Below are positions 17,401 through 25,146 of a stretch of 64,000 nt of DNA, piece after piece. A program made the position numbers and the translations under genes. The DNA is from Paenibacillus sp. MMS18-CY102 (GTDB taxonomy: Bacteria > Bacillota > Bacilli > Paenibacillales > Paenibacillaceae), in assembly GCF_009789195.1 (NCBI RefSeq), contig NZ_WSTC01000027.1, positions 1 to 64,000 of the forward strand, written 5' to 3'. Position 1 is the stretch's first letter; every line of letters starts with the position of its first letter. The notes below the pieces were generated by a model, which worked only from the letters and a program-made list of their open reading frames with translations, did not search any database and was not told the origin of the DNA.

Positions 17401-18114
17401 ACGAAATATAACCCTGCACGAACGTGGACACCGGAAAATGCAGTCGGCATCGGCGGTGCCTACATGTGCGTGTACGGCATGGAAGGGCCTGGCGGTTACC
17501 AGTTCGTCGGCCGGACGATTCAGATGTGGAATCGCCTCCGTTCATCGACCGATAGCTTCCAGAGCGGCAAGCCTTGGCTGCTGCGCTTCTTCGACCAGAT
17601 TCAATTTTATCCGGTAGAAGCAGATGAGCTGCTCCAACTGCGGGAGGACTTCCCGCGTGGCCGTTATGAGGTAAGCATCACGGAAACGACGTTTGATCTG
17701 GGTGAATACCTCCGTTTCCTCAACGAGATTGAGGAAAGTGCAGGCGAGTTCCGTGACAAGCAGCAGGCTGCTTTCCAAGCGGAGCGGGAGAGCTGGAAGG
17801 CGCAAGGGCTGGCGGAGTATGTTTCGGAGCCGGAGCAGGCGAAGCCTGCGGGGGACGATGAGCTGCCAGAAGGTGCGGAGGCGGTGCGCTGCAACATGCC
17901 GGGCAGTGTATGGAAGGTGCTCGTGGAGCCTGGCCAGCAGGTGAAAAAGGGTGAAACGCTCATCATCGTTGAGAGCATGAAGATGGAATTCTCGCAGCAA
18001 GCGCCATGCGACGGCTATATCGTAAATGCCAATTACGTCAAACCAGGCGATTCGGTACATGCCGGCCAATTGATCGTTGCGATGGCGCCATCAGAAACGG
18101 GGGTGTCGGTGTAA
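14461..18114 (+). CDS. biotin-dependent guanidine (urea-type) carboxylase
   Basis: A 1217-residue multidomain enzyme that carboxylates guanidine (or urea) with ATP and bicarbonate. From the N-terminus it has a biotin carboxylase (about 1-450: [51 protein letters not shown]), a KipA/AHS2-like carboxyltransferase half (about 470-780), a KipI/AHS1-like half (about 800-1000), a linker, and a C-terminal biotinyl domain with ESMKME (biotinyl Lys1174). ATG 14461 follows GGGGAGGA; the 25-codon upstream extension is not conserved in character. Sequence annotation would normally call this urea carboxylase. The guanidine-I riboswitch and the DUF1989 pair indicate guanidine. The substrate-pocket residues that separate the two activities were not checked by alignment. 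Confidence 0.9.
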   Translation: MFTKVLIANRGAIAVRIERTLRKLGIASVAVYTQADQDSLHVDQADEAVLIGEGAAKDSYLNAELILQIAEETGAQAIHPGYGFLSENAGFARACRDRGITFIGPTPEQMEMFGLKHSARELAEKAGVPMLPGTPLITELEQAVSAAAGIGYPVILKSTAGGGGIGMRVCEEEQELRSAFESVRHLAETNFKNGGVFLEKYIAKARHVEVQIFGNAFGEVVALGERDCSIQRRNQKVIEESPAPKFEQAVRERMFAAARSLAAEAGYRSAGTVEFLYDPQSTEFYFLEVNTRLQVEHGVTEEVLGLDLVEWMVKEAANELHNLESFVPAPQGHSIQARIYAEDCHHNFRPSAGQLDHAAFSADARNETWVRDGITVTSLYDPMLAKIIVHGRDRADAIAKLIKALSETRMYGITTNLSYIQSLLQDQAVVEGDVYTRMLNGYSPSELAIEVLDGGVQSTVQDYPGRTGHWDVGVPPCGPMDPLSFRIGNKLLGNADDAAGIELTLRGGSYTFRSDIWFCLTGADMQAKLDQDDVPTYQPVLGRRGQVLKFGEAQEGLRTYLLIAGGLDMPRILDSAATFTLGGFGGHGGRALRTGDVLGVHAGLGSNSVAPINRVELALSERPALTREWTIGVIPGPHCSAEFLLPAFLEELAATSYEVHFNSSRTGVRLIGPAPRWAREDGGEAGLHPSNIHDNAYAVGTLDLTGDMPILLGPDGPSLGGFICPVTTASAEFWKIGQLRPGDKVRFRLITLEEADRLRDQQTQWLNAVGEGEREFIARAMELPGERPFDTDYPILAKETEGRAFPITIRCSGDENLLVEYGPMELDLKLRFQAHALMQAIQESGAVPVLDLTPGIRSLQVHIDRTRITVREACAKLLELDRQLPPLESIRVPSRIVRLPLSWDDPATQLAIDRYQQGVRPDAPWCPSNLEFIRRVNGLDSIEDVRRIVYDASYLVMGLGDVYLGAPVATPIDPRHRLVTTKYNPARTWTPENAVGIGGAYMCVYGMEGPGGYQFVGRTIQMWNRLRSSTDSFQSGKPWLLRFFDQIQFYPVEADELLQLREDFPRGRYEVSITETTFDLGEYLRFLNEIEESAGEFRDKQQAAFQAERESWKAQGLAEYVSEPEQAKPAGDDELPEGAEAVRCNMPGSVWKVLVEPGQQVKKGETLIIVESMKMEFSQQAPCDGYIVNANYVKPGDSVHAGQLIVAMAPSETGVSV

Positions 18115-19955
18115 TGCAGAAGACAACACTGCCTTCTACATTTACGATTGCATGGCTACAAGGCCAGTATGCGGGCAATGCGGTAACGCCAGAGGAAGTT
18201 ATAGGCGAGATTATTCGCCGTGCCGATGCAGCCGCTGCGATGAATATTTGGATTACGCCGCCTTCGGCGGAATTGGTTGCTCCTTACTTGGAGCGCTTGA
18301 AGACACTTGATCGGGCAAGCTCTCCGTTGTGGGGAATCCCATTCGCGATCAAGGATAATATTGACCTTGCAGGCGTGCCAACGACGGCAGCTTGCGCGGA
18401 GTATGCATACACGCCAACTGAGCATTCCGCCGTCGTCGAACGTTTAATCGCAGCTGGCGCGATCCCTGTTGGCAAAACAAATCTCGACCAATTCGCCACA
18501 GGTCTCGTCGGCACACGCAGCCCTTATGGCGAAACGCATAATGCGCTTCGCCCGGAGCTCATAAGCGGCGGGTCCAGCTCTGGCTCTGCTGTTGCGGTTG
18601 CCCAAGGGCAGGCAGCCTTCTCGCTTGGCACGGATACAGCCGGTTCTGGGCGCATCCCGGCAGCGCTGAATGGGCTTGTCGGCTACAAGCCAAGCGTTGG
18701 CGCGTGGCCGCTCAAGGGCGTCGTGCCTGCTTGCGAAAGCTTGGATTGCGTCACGGTGTTCGCTGCCGATCTAACGGATGCTTATACCGTTGATGCAGTT
18801 GCGCGTGGCGTTCATGCTGCCGATCCGTGGTCGCGCAGCATCCCTGCACCGCAGCCGGCGCTGCCTGCACGGATTGTGCTGCCAGACCAAACGCCATCAT
18901 TCTATGGGCCGTATGCGGCAGAATATGAGGCGGCATGGCACGCGGCGGTGGCTCAATTCGCGGCGCTGGGCATCACCGTTGAATTTGTCGACACAGAACT
19001 ATTCTCAGCAGCAGCAGCGCTCCTTTATGAGGGACCATGGGTTGCGGAACGATGGGCGGGCTTGGGCGGCTTCATTGAGGCTCACCCGGACACGGCATTC
19101 GCGGTAACAGAGCGCATCTTGCGCTCGGGCGCTGCCGAGCAGCATACGGCGGCCTCCTTATTCCAGGCTATGCATCAACTCCAACGCTACAGAAAGCAGG
19201 CGTGTGAGCTGCTTCAGGGCGCGGTGCTCGTGCTGCCGACAGCAGGCGGCACATGGACACGCGACCAAGTGCGCGACAATCCGGTCGAGACGAATCGCGA
19301 CATGGGGCGGTACACGAACCATTGCAACTTGCTGGACTTATGCGCTGTGGCTGTTCCGGCAGGCATAGCGCTTGCGGATACGCCGTTCGGCATTACGCTG
19401 TTCGGTTTGGCAGGCGAGGAAAATTACGTTCGCGGCGTTGCCGAGCGATTTGCGGGATTGGCCCCGCAGCAATCAACGGCATCGTTAGAATCGCAAACTG
19501 TGCCTTCAGCGCCAGCGGTGCCGGCAGTGTCTGGAGTGCCAGCAAACGCATCCTCCACAGCAGTGGAAACGACCCTTGTCGCCGTATGCGGCCTGCATAT
19601 GCGAGGCTATCCGTTTGAGAAGCAGATGCAAGGCTGCGGTGCACGGTTTATTGAAGAAACAAAAACGGCGGCCCGTTACAAGCTGCTGCGTTTGGCGACG
19701 GTGCCAGCGAAGCCGGGGCTCATCAAGCAATCGGCGGGCAACGGCGGCGCTGCCATTACGCTTGAAGTATGGGAGATGCCATTGTCCGCTTTCGGCGGCT
19801 TCACGGCATCCATCCCTTCTCCGCTCGGGATCGGCAAGGTTGAGCTGGCCGACGGCAGAGAGGTGCCGGGCTTTATTTGTGAAGGGTATGCCGAGCAAGG
19901 CGCGGAGGACATTACAGCCTTCGGCGGCTGGCGGAACTATTTAGGCAGCTTATAA
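18114..19955 (+). CDS. atzF: allophanate hydrolase
   Basis: An amidase-signature enzyme that splits allophanate into ammonia and CO2, completing guanidine (or urea) breakdown. It is 613 residues long. The catalytic triad is visible: Lys80 in AIKDNID, the cis-Ser within GGSSSGS (Ser154/155), and the Ser178 nucleophile in GTDTAGSGR. The amidase domain runs to about 460. A Pro/Ala/Val-rich linker leads to the C-terminal AtzF-type domain (about 485-613, VCGLHMRGYPFEKQMQ ... PLGIGKVELADG). Its ATG overlaps the carboxylase stop (TAATG), showing tight coupling. The symbol follows the AtzF family; other names are in use for the urea amidolyase version. Confidence 0.9.
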   Translation: MQKTTLPSTFTIAWLQGQYAGNAVTPEEVIGEIIRRADAAAAMNIWITPPSAELVAPYLERLKTLDRASSPLWGIPFAIKDNIDLAGVPTTAACAEYAYTPTEHSAVVERLIAAGAIPVGKTNLDQFATGLVGTRSPYGETHNALRPELISGGSSSGSAVAVAQGQAAFSLGTDTAGSGRIPAALNGLVGYKPSVGAWPLKGVVPACESLDCVTVFAADLTDAYTVDAVARGVHAADPWSRSIPAPQPALPARIVLPDQTPSFYGPYAAEYEAAWHAAVAQFAALGITVEFVDTELFSAAAALLYEGPWVAERWAGLGGFIEAHPDTAFAVTERILRSGAAEQHTAASLFQAMHQLQRYRKQACELLQGAVLVLPTAGGTWTRDQVRDNPVETNRDMGRYTNHCNLLDLCAVAVPAGIALADTPFGITLFGLAGEENYVRGVAERFAGLAPQQSTASLESQTVPSAPAVPAVSGVPANASSTAVETTLVAVCGLHMRGYPFEKQMQGCGARFIEETKTAARYKLLRLATVPAKPGLIKQSAGNGGAAITLEVWEMPLSAFGGFTASIPSPLGIGKVELADGREVPGFICEGYAEQGAEDITAFGGWRNYLGSL

Positions 19956-20001
19956 ACGCTTGTAAACCGGATCTATTTTGTCATCTAAGGAGGCAAGGGC
20001 G

Positions 20002-20844
20002 ATGGAACCTGTTAGGAATGGGTGGGCGGGATCGGCGGCAGCATCTGGCAATGGCCAGGCAGGAGAAGCTGCCAGCGGCCAGAGCCAAGGAAGGATTGAA
20101 ATTCGCGGCCTGCAGAAGGTGTATGCTTCCGCGAAAAACAATTCGTTTGAGGCGTTGCGTGACATTAACCTGACGATCGAAGAAAACGAGTTTCTTACTA
20201 TCCTTGGACCGTCCGGATGCGGCAAGTCCACGCTGCTGCGCATTGTTGCGGGGTTGGAGGATCCGACAGGTGGGGAGTTGTCCGTCGATGGCGAAGAAAT
20301 TATCGGGCCTGGCGCGGACCGCGGCATGGTGTTCCAAGGTTACACGCTGTTCCCTTGGCTGACTGTTCGGGAAAATATAGAGTACGGGCCGAAGCTTAAA
20401 GGTGTTCCTACGTTAGTGCGGCGGGGCATTTCGAACCATTGGCTAAAAATCATTCGGCTGGAATCGTTCGCAAAGTCGTATCCGAAGCAATTATCTGGCG
20501 GGATGAAGCAACGGGTTGCGATCGCAAGGGCGCTCGCTAACCGGCCGAAAGTATTGCTCATGGATGAGCCGTTCGGTGCATTGGATGCGCAGACGAAGCT
20601 TGAGATGCAAGAAATGCTGCTGGAAGTTTGGGAGAAAGAGAAAACGACGGTGCTATTTATTACGCATGATATCGACGAAGCGATATTTCTATCGCAACGG
20701 ATTGTCGTCATGGGCGCCAATCCGGGGCGGATCATTCGGGAGTTCCGCGTGAACCTTCCTGCGCAGCGGACTGCGGCTATGCGGGAGGAGCCGAGCTTCC
20801 TGCAGCTGAAGCGGGAGCTGGCGCAGCTGCTCAAGCACGAATAG
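20002..20844 (+). CDS. guanidine-operon ABC transporter ATP-binding protein
   Basis: SsuB/TauB/NrtD-type ATPase, 280 residues. It has a Gly/Ala/Ser-rich N-terminal tail of about 30 residues, Walker A GPSGCGKST, Q-loop VFQGYTLFPWLTV, signature LSGGMKQRVAIARAL, Walker B VLLMDEPFGALDA and switch His in FITHDIDEA. AAGGAGG just upstream supports ATG 20002 over the frame opening at 19978. It completes the importer whose binding protein and permease lie at the operon's start. A clear terminator follows at 20918-20954. Confidence 0.88.
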   Translation: MEPVRNGWAGSAAASGNGQAGEAASGQSQGRIEIRGLQKVYASAKNNSFEALRDINLTIEENEFLTILGPSGCGKSTLLRIVAGLEDPTGGELSVDGEEIIGPGADRGMVFQGYTLFPWLTVRENIEYGPKLKGVPTLVRRGISNHWLKIIRLESFAKSYPKQLSGGMKQRVAIARALANRPKVLLMDEPFGALDAQTKLEMQEMLLEVWEKEKTTVLFITHDIDEAIFLSQRIVVMGANPGRIIREFRVNLPAQRTAAMREEPSFLQLKRELAQLLKHE

Positions 20845-20917
20845 CTTGTTCAGTGGCCTAGCCTGAAAAGGTGCTCGCGAGCTGTACTGCTTTTATTGCT
20901 TCCCTGATTCAATGTTG

Positions 20918-20954
20918 GACCGGATCTGCACGATTGGCGGAGTCCGGTCTTTTT
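20918..20954 (+). terminator. Rho-independent terminator of the guanidine operon
   Basis: GACCGGA (20918-20924) pairs with TCCGGTC (20943-20949), followed by TTTTT. It lies 74 bp after the ATPase stop and before the cbiM promoter. Confidence 0.75.
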
Positions 20955-21014
20955 GTACAGAAGTGGTTAACAAAGCGTGTGAAAAAAGAAACGTGTATTG
21001 CAATTGTTAACGTC

Positions 21015-21043
21015 TTGACGAATAAGTGGGGATGCCCGATAAT
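21015..21043 (+). promoter_or_regulatory. sigma-A promoter of the cbiM operon
   Basis: TTGACG (21015-21020) and GATAAT (21038-21043) with a 17-bp spacer. Transcription should begin near 21050, giving a 39-nt leader that carries a GlnR/TnrA-type box and a GTGGGG ribosome site. Confidence 0.65.
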
Positions 21044-21055
21044 GGAAATAACGTA

Positions 21056-21072
21056 TGTTAGATAACCTAACA
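21056..21072. promoter_or_regulatory. GlnR/TnrA-type box downstream of the cbiM promoter
   Basis: TGTTAGATAACCTAACA matches TGTNA-N7-TNACA and is a near-perfect palindrome (TGTTAG/CTAACA). Its centre lies about +14 relative to the predicted start site, where a bound regulator would block transcription. Confidence 0.6.
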
Positions 21073-21088
21073 CGAAAGTGGGGCGCAT

Positions 21089-21748
21089 ATGCATATTCCA
21101 GACGGATTTCTAGACGCCAAGACGTGGGTAACGACGACAATCGCTGGTGCTGGCGCTGTCGGCTATAGCTTGCGCAGAACACGGCTTGCGATGGAACCGA
21201 AGCAAATTCCGTTAATCGCACTTATTGGCGCATTCGTATTCGCTGCACAGATGATTAATTTTCCGATTGCTGGCGCGACCTCTGGCCATTTCCTCGGCGG
21301 AACGATGACCGCAATCTTGTTTGGGCCATGGATTGCTTCGATTGTTATGGCGGCTGTTCTGATCGTGCAAGCTGTCGTGTTTCAGGATGGCGGAATTACG
21401 GTGCTCGGCGCAAACATATTGTGCACGGGATTTATCGGCAGTTTTGTTGGTTATGGCATATACATGTCAGGTATTCGGCTGTTTAAAGGAAAGGGCCGCG
21501 CCTTTATTGCATGGCTTGCGGCTTGGGCATCGATCGTTGCGGCTTCCGCAGGGGTATCGATCCTGTTAGCGGTATCCGGTACGTTCGAGCTAGCGACTGC
21601 GTTGAAAGCGATGGTCGGCTGGCATATGCTGATCGGCATTGGCGAAGGAACCATTACAGCGCTGGTTACGGGCTATCTGATGGAGCGAAGCGCTCTAACG
21701 GCAAGAGGGGGTATTGCGCATGAGCGAATTACGAGTCACCGGGCATAA
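21089..21748 (+). CDS. cbiM: cobalt/nickel ECF transporter substrate-binding subunit CbiM
   Basis: The membrane S-component of a group I ECF metal transporter, 219 residues. The N-terminal MHIPDGFLD is the diagnostic CbiM/NikM start, in which the free amino terminus and His2 help to bind Ni2+ or Co2+; this also fixes the start codon. Further family stretches are FVFAAQMINFPIAGATSGHFLGG and GWHMLIGIGEGTITALV. It overlaps the PDGLE subunit gene by 29 bp. The metal cannot be decided from sequence alone; a nitrogen-type operator in the leader would suit nickel (for urease), but this is inference. Confidence 0.9.
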   Translation: MHIPDGFLDAKTWVTTTIAGAGAVGYSLRRTRLAMEPKQIPLIALIGAFVFAAQMINFPIAGATSGHFLGGTMTAILFGPWIASIVMAAVLIVQAVVFQDGGITVLGANILCTGFIGSFVGYGIYMSGIRLFKGKGRAFIAWLAAWASIVAASAGVSILLAVSGTFELATALKAMVGWHMLIGIGEGTITALVTGYLMERSALTARGGIAHERITSHRA

Positions 21749-22073
21749 GCGCAGGTGGATCGTGATGGGAATCATCACGGTTGCCGTAGCAGGCGTGATG
21801 TCGCCATGGGCATCGCCCTCCCCAGATGGGCTGGAGCGAGTGGCAGAAGATCATGGTTTTCTGCATCAGGCAGGCGCAGTGAACCAGCTTGCATTGGTTC
21901 CTGATTACGAAGTGGCAGGCATTCCTTGGACGGCTGTTCGCGTAGGGCTAGCAGGCGTATTGGGCATTGCGATCATGGCGGCTGTGTTGTGGGGATTAAC
22001 CCGTACATTGGCGCGAGATGGAGGGGATCGGGATGAATCAGGATCAATTGAAGTGGATGGAGTCCAGCGCTGA
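21720..22073 (+). CDS. PDGLE-domain accessory subunit (CbiN-like)
   Basis: A 117-residue membrane protein with two hydrophobic segments flanking an extracellular loop that contains SPDGLERVAEDHGF, the PDGLE motif of the small subunit of CbiM/NikM-type metal transporters. It fills the CbiN position but has the PDGLE-type sequence rather than canonical CbiN. ATG 21720 lies about 10 bp after AGAGGGGG. It overlaps cbiM by 29 bp and the next gene by 41 bp, so the three are translationally coupled. Confidence 0.82.
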   Translation: MSELRVTGHKRRWIVMGIITVAVAGVMSPWASPSPDGLERVAEDHGFLHQAGAVNQLALVPDYEVAGIPWTAVRVGLAGVLGIAIMAAVLWGLTRTLARDGGDRDESGSIEVDGVQR

Positions 22074-23673
22074 GCATGATGCAGCGCCGGGCCACGAGCA
22101 AACAAGCCGGCCAGAGAACAATGCTAGTAGCCGGACCACCAAGCGGCTTCTTGCTGTATTAGGTTTATTAGCGACGATGATGTTCTTCCGACATCCTGCA
22201 GCTCTCATGGGAGCTGCAGGTTGTTTTTTATTTGGAATGTTGTTGGCCGGGTTGCCGTTGCTCCAGATTTTGCGCAGGTTGCTGCTCATTATTCCATTTG
22301 CGCTTGGCGCTATCGTATTCGTGCCGTTCCAGCATGCCCAGGGAGGGACGGAACTGTTCCGCCTATTCGGATGTGTGGCGACCGAGGAGGGGATGCGCCA
22401 TTCTATCGTGCTGTTGCTCAAGGTCGTGAATGCGAACTTGCTTATTACTTATTTGCTGCTGTCCACACCGTTGTTTCAATTGATCAAAAGCTTGCGGGCC
22501 ATCGGCATTCCCGCCGTGCTGCTTGAGATTATCGGGCTCATGCTTCGCTACCTCGCATTATTGAAGGAAGAGGCGCAGGGCATGGTGAAAGCACAGCGCT
22601 CACGGGGCTTGCGGCTAGAAGGATGGATGTGGAGCCGCAGTACATATCGAAGGTTTGGCGAGCTGCTGGGCGTTCTGTTTATTCGGGCTTATGCGCGCAG
22701 CACCAGAATTTATCAGTCCATTACGGCAAGAGGCGGATTCGGCGCTGGGATTGCGGGAGCACGGCGGCAGCAGACTATCGGACAGGAGGGTCCAAGCATG
22801 GCAATTGAGGTGCGAGGGGTAACTTATCAATATGGACAAATCCAAGCGCTTCGCGGCTTATCGTTCTCGATTAGGCAAGGGGCGAAGGTTGTCCTCATGG
22901 GACCAAATGGCGCGGGCAAATCGACGCTTATCTCGCTGCTCAATGGGCTCGAGCAACCGGCTTTGGGTGAGGTTAGGGTGTTTGGCGAGCGAATGGGGCG
23001 GGAAAATGCACTGCATTTGCGCCAGCGGATCGGCGTCGTTTATCAGGATCCTGACGATCAAATTTTCTCGACTACGGTCGAGGAGGATGTCGCTTTTGGC
23101 CCTCGTAACCTTGGCTTGGATGAGCTGGCTGTACAGGAACGTGTAACGGAAGCGCTGCGTGCGGTTGGAATGAGCGAGCTGCGCGGCCGTTCGCCTTTTG
23201 AACTGAGCTATGGGCAAAAGCGGCGTGTAGCGATAGCAGGCGTGCTCGCCATGAGGCCGGAGGTGGTCATTCTAGACGAACCGATGGCTTTCCTCGATCC
23301 GAAGAGCCGAGATGATTTGCAGACGTTGCTGGAGCGGATGCATGCGAGTGGCTTAACGCTTATCGTAGCGACGCATGATGTTGATTTTGCAGCAGAATGG
23401 GCGACAGATGTGCTTGTGTTGAAGGATGGCAAGCTGCTGGCTTCAGGAACAGCAGAGCTGTTGTTCGATGATCGCCTGCTTGAGCAAGCGGATTTGCATT
23501 TGCCCCGGCTTGTAAGGCCATTCCGGCTTTTGCAGAATGCGGCTGATACGCACCCACGTACAGTTCGGGAAGCGGCACAGGCGATCTGGCAGCTTATTAT
23601 GAGAGGGCCAGATGATGCCCGCATGCGTTCGTCCAAAAGAATGGATGGAGAAACACGGAAACGGGAAGGATAA
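22033..23673 (+). CDS. CbiQ-CbiO fusion (ECF transmembrane + ATPase subunits)
   Basis: One 546-residue frame joins two ECF modules. Residues about 1-250 are a CbiQ/EcfT-type membrane protein (hydrophobic segments, then the coupling helices with ARSTRIYQSITARGG). Residues about 256-480 are a CbiO/EcfA ATPase (Walker A GPNGAGKST, VYQDPDDQIFSTTVEEDVAFG, signature LSYGQKRRVAIAGVL, Walker B VVILDEPMAFLDP, switch His in VATHDVD). About 65 further residues form a tail. GGAGGGG precedes ATG 22033. An in-frame ATG at 22798 with its own strong ribosome site lies exactly at the module junction. Separate subunits would normally be two proteins, and CbiO acts as a dimer. Confidence 0.88.
   Translation: MNQDQLKWMESSAEHDAAPGHEQTSRPENNASSRTTKRLLAVLGLLATMMFFRHPAALMGAAGCFLFGMLLAGLPLLQILRRLLLIIPFALGAIVFVPFQHAQGGTELFRLFGCVATEEGMRHSIVLLLKVVNANLLITYLLLSTPLFQLIKSLRAIGIPAVLLEIIGLMLRYLALLKEEAQGMVKAQRSRGLRLEGWMWSRSTYRRFGELLGVLFIRAYARSTRIYQSITARGGFGAGIAGARRQQTIGQEGPSMAIEVRGVTYQYGQIQALRGLSFSIRQGAKVVLMGPNGAGKSTLISLLNGLEQPALGEVRVFGERMGRENALHLRQRIGVVYQDPDDQIFSTTVEEDVAFGPRNLGLDELAVQERVTEALRAVGMSELRGRSPFELSYGQKRRVAIAGVLAMRPEVVILDEPMAFLDPKSRDDLQTLLERMHASGLTLIVATHDVDFAAEWATDVLVLKDGKLLASGTAELLFDDRLLEQADLHLPRLVRPFRLLQNAADTHPRTVREAAQAIWQLIMRGPDDARMRSSKRMDGETRKREG
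22784..22800 (+). promoter_or_regulatory. internal ribosome binding site at the CbiQ-CbiO junction
   Basis: AGGAGGG (22784-22790) lies 7 bp before an in-frame ATG (22798-22800) that begins the CbiO module (MAIEVRGVTYQYG). Such a site inside a fused frame suggests that free CbiO is also translated, or that the two genes fused recently by loss of a stop codon. Confidence 0.6.
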
Positions 23674-23992
23674 GTGCGCAGCCCACCGGGAGGCCAGAAA
23701 CTTAGCTGCTACAGCGGAATTTGTTTCCTCCATGTTCGTCATTAGGGTGGCGTATAAGAAAATGGGAGGGGATGAATACTATGGTCAAGTTCCAAACAAA
23801 CATCCCTTCTTCAATATAAGCGGACGTACGAATCACGCGGCGGTCTACAACGCTTATAGAGTTTTAACAAGAGCGGACGGCAGGAGCAATCCGGATGCCG
23901 ATTCGCTGCTAAGCAACCTCCTTCACAATGCGATAACCGGCGGCAGGTATCCAGTGGACTTAAAATCTTCAGGGAAAGTGGGGCAACAAGAC
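23674..23992. other. intergenic region before spoVT
   Basis: The spoVT frame stays open through this 319-bp stretch (from 23612), but the extra 127 codons have no family resemblance and contain a likely sigma-G promoter. I therefore treat the region as noncoding. No terminator for the cbi operon is obvious. Confidence 0.5.
23752..23781 (+). promoter_or_regulatory. candidate sigma-G promoter of spoVT
   Basis: GTATA (23752-23756) matches the sigma-G -35 consensus GHATR. AATACTA (23775-23781) matches the -10 CATNHTA at six of seven positions, with an 18-bp spacer. In Bacillus subtilis spoVT is a forespore sigma-G gene, so a sigma-G promoter is expected here. Confidence 0.45.
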
Positions 23993-24535
23993 ATGAAAGC
24001 AACTGGTATTGTGCGTCGCATCGACGATCTTGGCCGTGTAGTAATCCCGAAGGAAATCCGGAGAACGCTTCGTATTCGCGAAGGCGACCCGCTGGAAATT
24101 TTCGTGGATCGCGATGGCGAGGTCATCTTGAAGAAGTATTCCCCTATTGGCGAGCTCGGCGATTTTGCCAAAGAGTACGCTGAATCACTGTCCGAAAGCA
24201 CAGGGCATGTGACGATTATCTCGGACCGAGATACGATCATTGCCGTCGCCGGCGCGTCCAAGAAGGAGTTTCTGGATAAGTCAGTCGGCTCTATTTTGGA
24301 AAATTGCATGGAGAATCGCAAGACGGTCATTGAAACCGGCGGCGGCTCTTATGAGCTCATTAAGGATGTCAGTGAACCATTCGCATCCTTCGTATCGGCT
24401 CCGATTATCGCTGGCGGCGATCCAATCGGCACGGTAGTGCTGCTCTCGAAGGAAGAGGGCTTGAAGATGGCCCAAATGGAACAGAAGATGGCGGAGACGG
24501 CAGCCGGTTTTCTGGCGAAGCAGATGGAGCAATAG
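23993..24535 (+). CDS. spoVT: stage V sporulation transcription factor SpoVT
   Basis: Forespore-specific AbrB-family transcription factor, 180 residues. An N-terminal SpoVT-AbrB swapped-hairpin DNA-binding domain (MKATGIVRRIDDLGRVVIPKEIRRTLRIREGDPLEIF) is followed by a GAF-like C-terminal domain (about 57-178) that resembles small-molecule-binding domains and mediates tetramerisation in Bacillus subtilis. The start is fixed by near-identity of the N-terminus to the family and an AGTGGGG site upstream. In Bacillus subtilis spoVT lies directly next to yabM; here about 7.6 kb of other genes intervene. Confidence 0.95.
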   Translation: MKATGIVRRIDDLGRVVIPKEIRRTLRIREGDPLEIFVDRDGEVILKKYSPIGELGDFAKEYAESLSESTGHVTIISDRDTIIAVAGASKKEFLDKSVGSILENCMENRKTVIETGGGSYELIKDVSEPFASFVSAPIIAGGDPIGTVVLLSKEEGLKMAQMEQKMAETAAGFLAKQMEQ

Positions 24536-24674
24536 AATTGAAAGCTGTTCGCAATTAATACAGGACAGCCTTCTCGTAACTGGAGCGATTGCGCTAGTTA
24601 AGTGAAGGCTGTTTGCTGTAGTGCTTCCTCTATGTATTGGCAATTGCAGAAGCGGGCAATGAAGAAGGGGCACA

Positions 24675-24717
24675 AAATAAAGAAGCCACACGCTTGAGGT
24701 GCGGCTTCTTTATTTTA
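24675..24717. terminator. terminator downstream of spoVT
   Basis: AAATAAAGAAGCC and GGCTTCTTTATTT form a perfect 13-bp stem around a 15-base loop, with A- and T-rich flanks on both sides, so it may act in both directions. A weaker hairpin (ACAGCCTTC/GAAGGCTGT, about 24565-24617) lies between the stop codon and this one. Confidence 0.75.
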
Positions 24718-25040
24718 AACATACATATACGCTGCCATCTATAATTTTGGGTGCGGATTTATCATACATTAGCTAGTTTTAATAGTATGATCCACCAAAA
24801 AAAGAATATGTTAGGCGGAGTTGCTGTTAAACTATTTAAATGTTCTGAACAACTAAAGCAATCGGAGTAGAGCGGCAGCCGCCTGCCGCAGAACTGGAGA
24901 GCGTAAACTCCCCAACTGAGACCTCGTTGCCAGTATGAGTGGCGTTAACCATCTCATATTAGTAAGGTGTAAATCATGGGTTGAAATACAACCCAAATCA
25001 AAAAATTATTTTTCTAATTTGTAACAACGTTTGTACCTTA
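24718..25040. other. structured noncoding stretch, no gene
   Basis: No convincing reading frame is present. Several tight inverted repeats occur within 200 bp: GCGGCAG-CCGC-CTGCCGC near 24870, ATGAG-TGG...CCA-CTCAT near 24936-24958, and GGGTTG-AAATA-CAACCC near 24980. It lies between two terminators. This could be an RNA gene or the remnant of a repeat; I do not recognise a family. Confidence 0.4.
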
Positions 25041-25107
25041 AAATAAGAAAAACACCTCCAAGGAATCTTCCACATCTTACGATGCGGAGGCGTTCACTTG
25101 GAGGTGT
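25041..25107 (-). terminator. terminator of the YdjM-like gene
   Basis: On the - strand, AAACACCTCCAAG pairs with CTTGGAGGTGTTT (13 bp) around a 34-base arm-loop and is followed by TTTTCTTATTTT. It lies 40 bp beyond the stop of the gene at 25147-25887. Confidence 0.75.
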
Positions 25108-25146
25108 TTCGATGACTTGTTTCATTAGCGTTCGTACTTAGGGTGT

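Noticed and set aside
23612..23992. SpoVT with a 127-residue N-terminal extension
   Set aside because: The AbrB domain is at the extreme N-terminus in the family; a ribosome site precedes ATG 23993 and a likely sigma-G promoter lies inside the extension.
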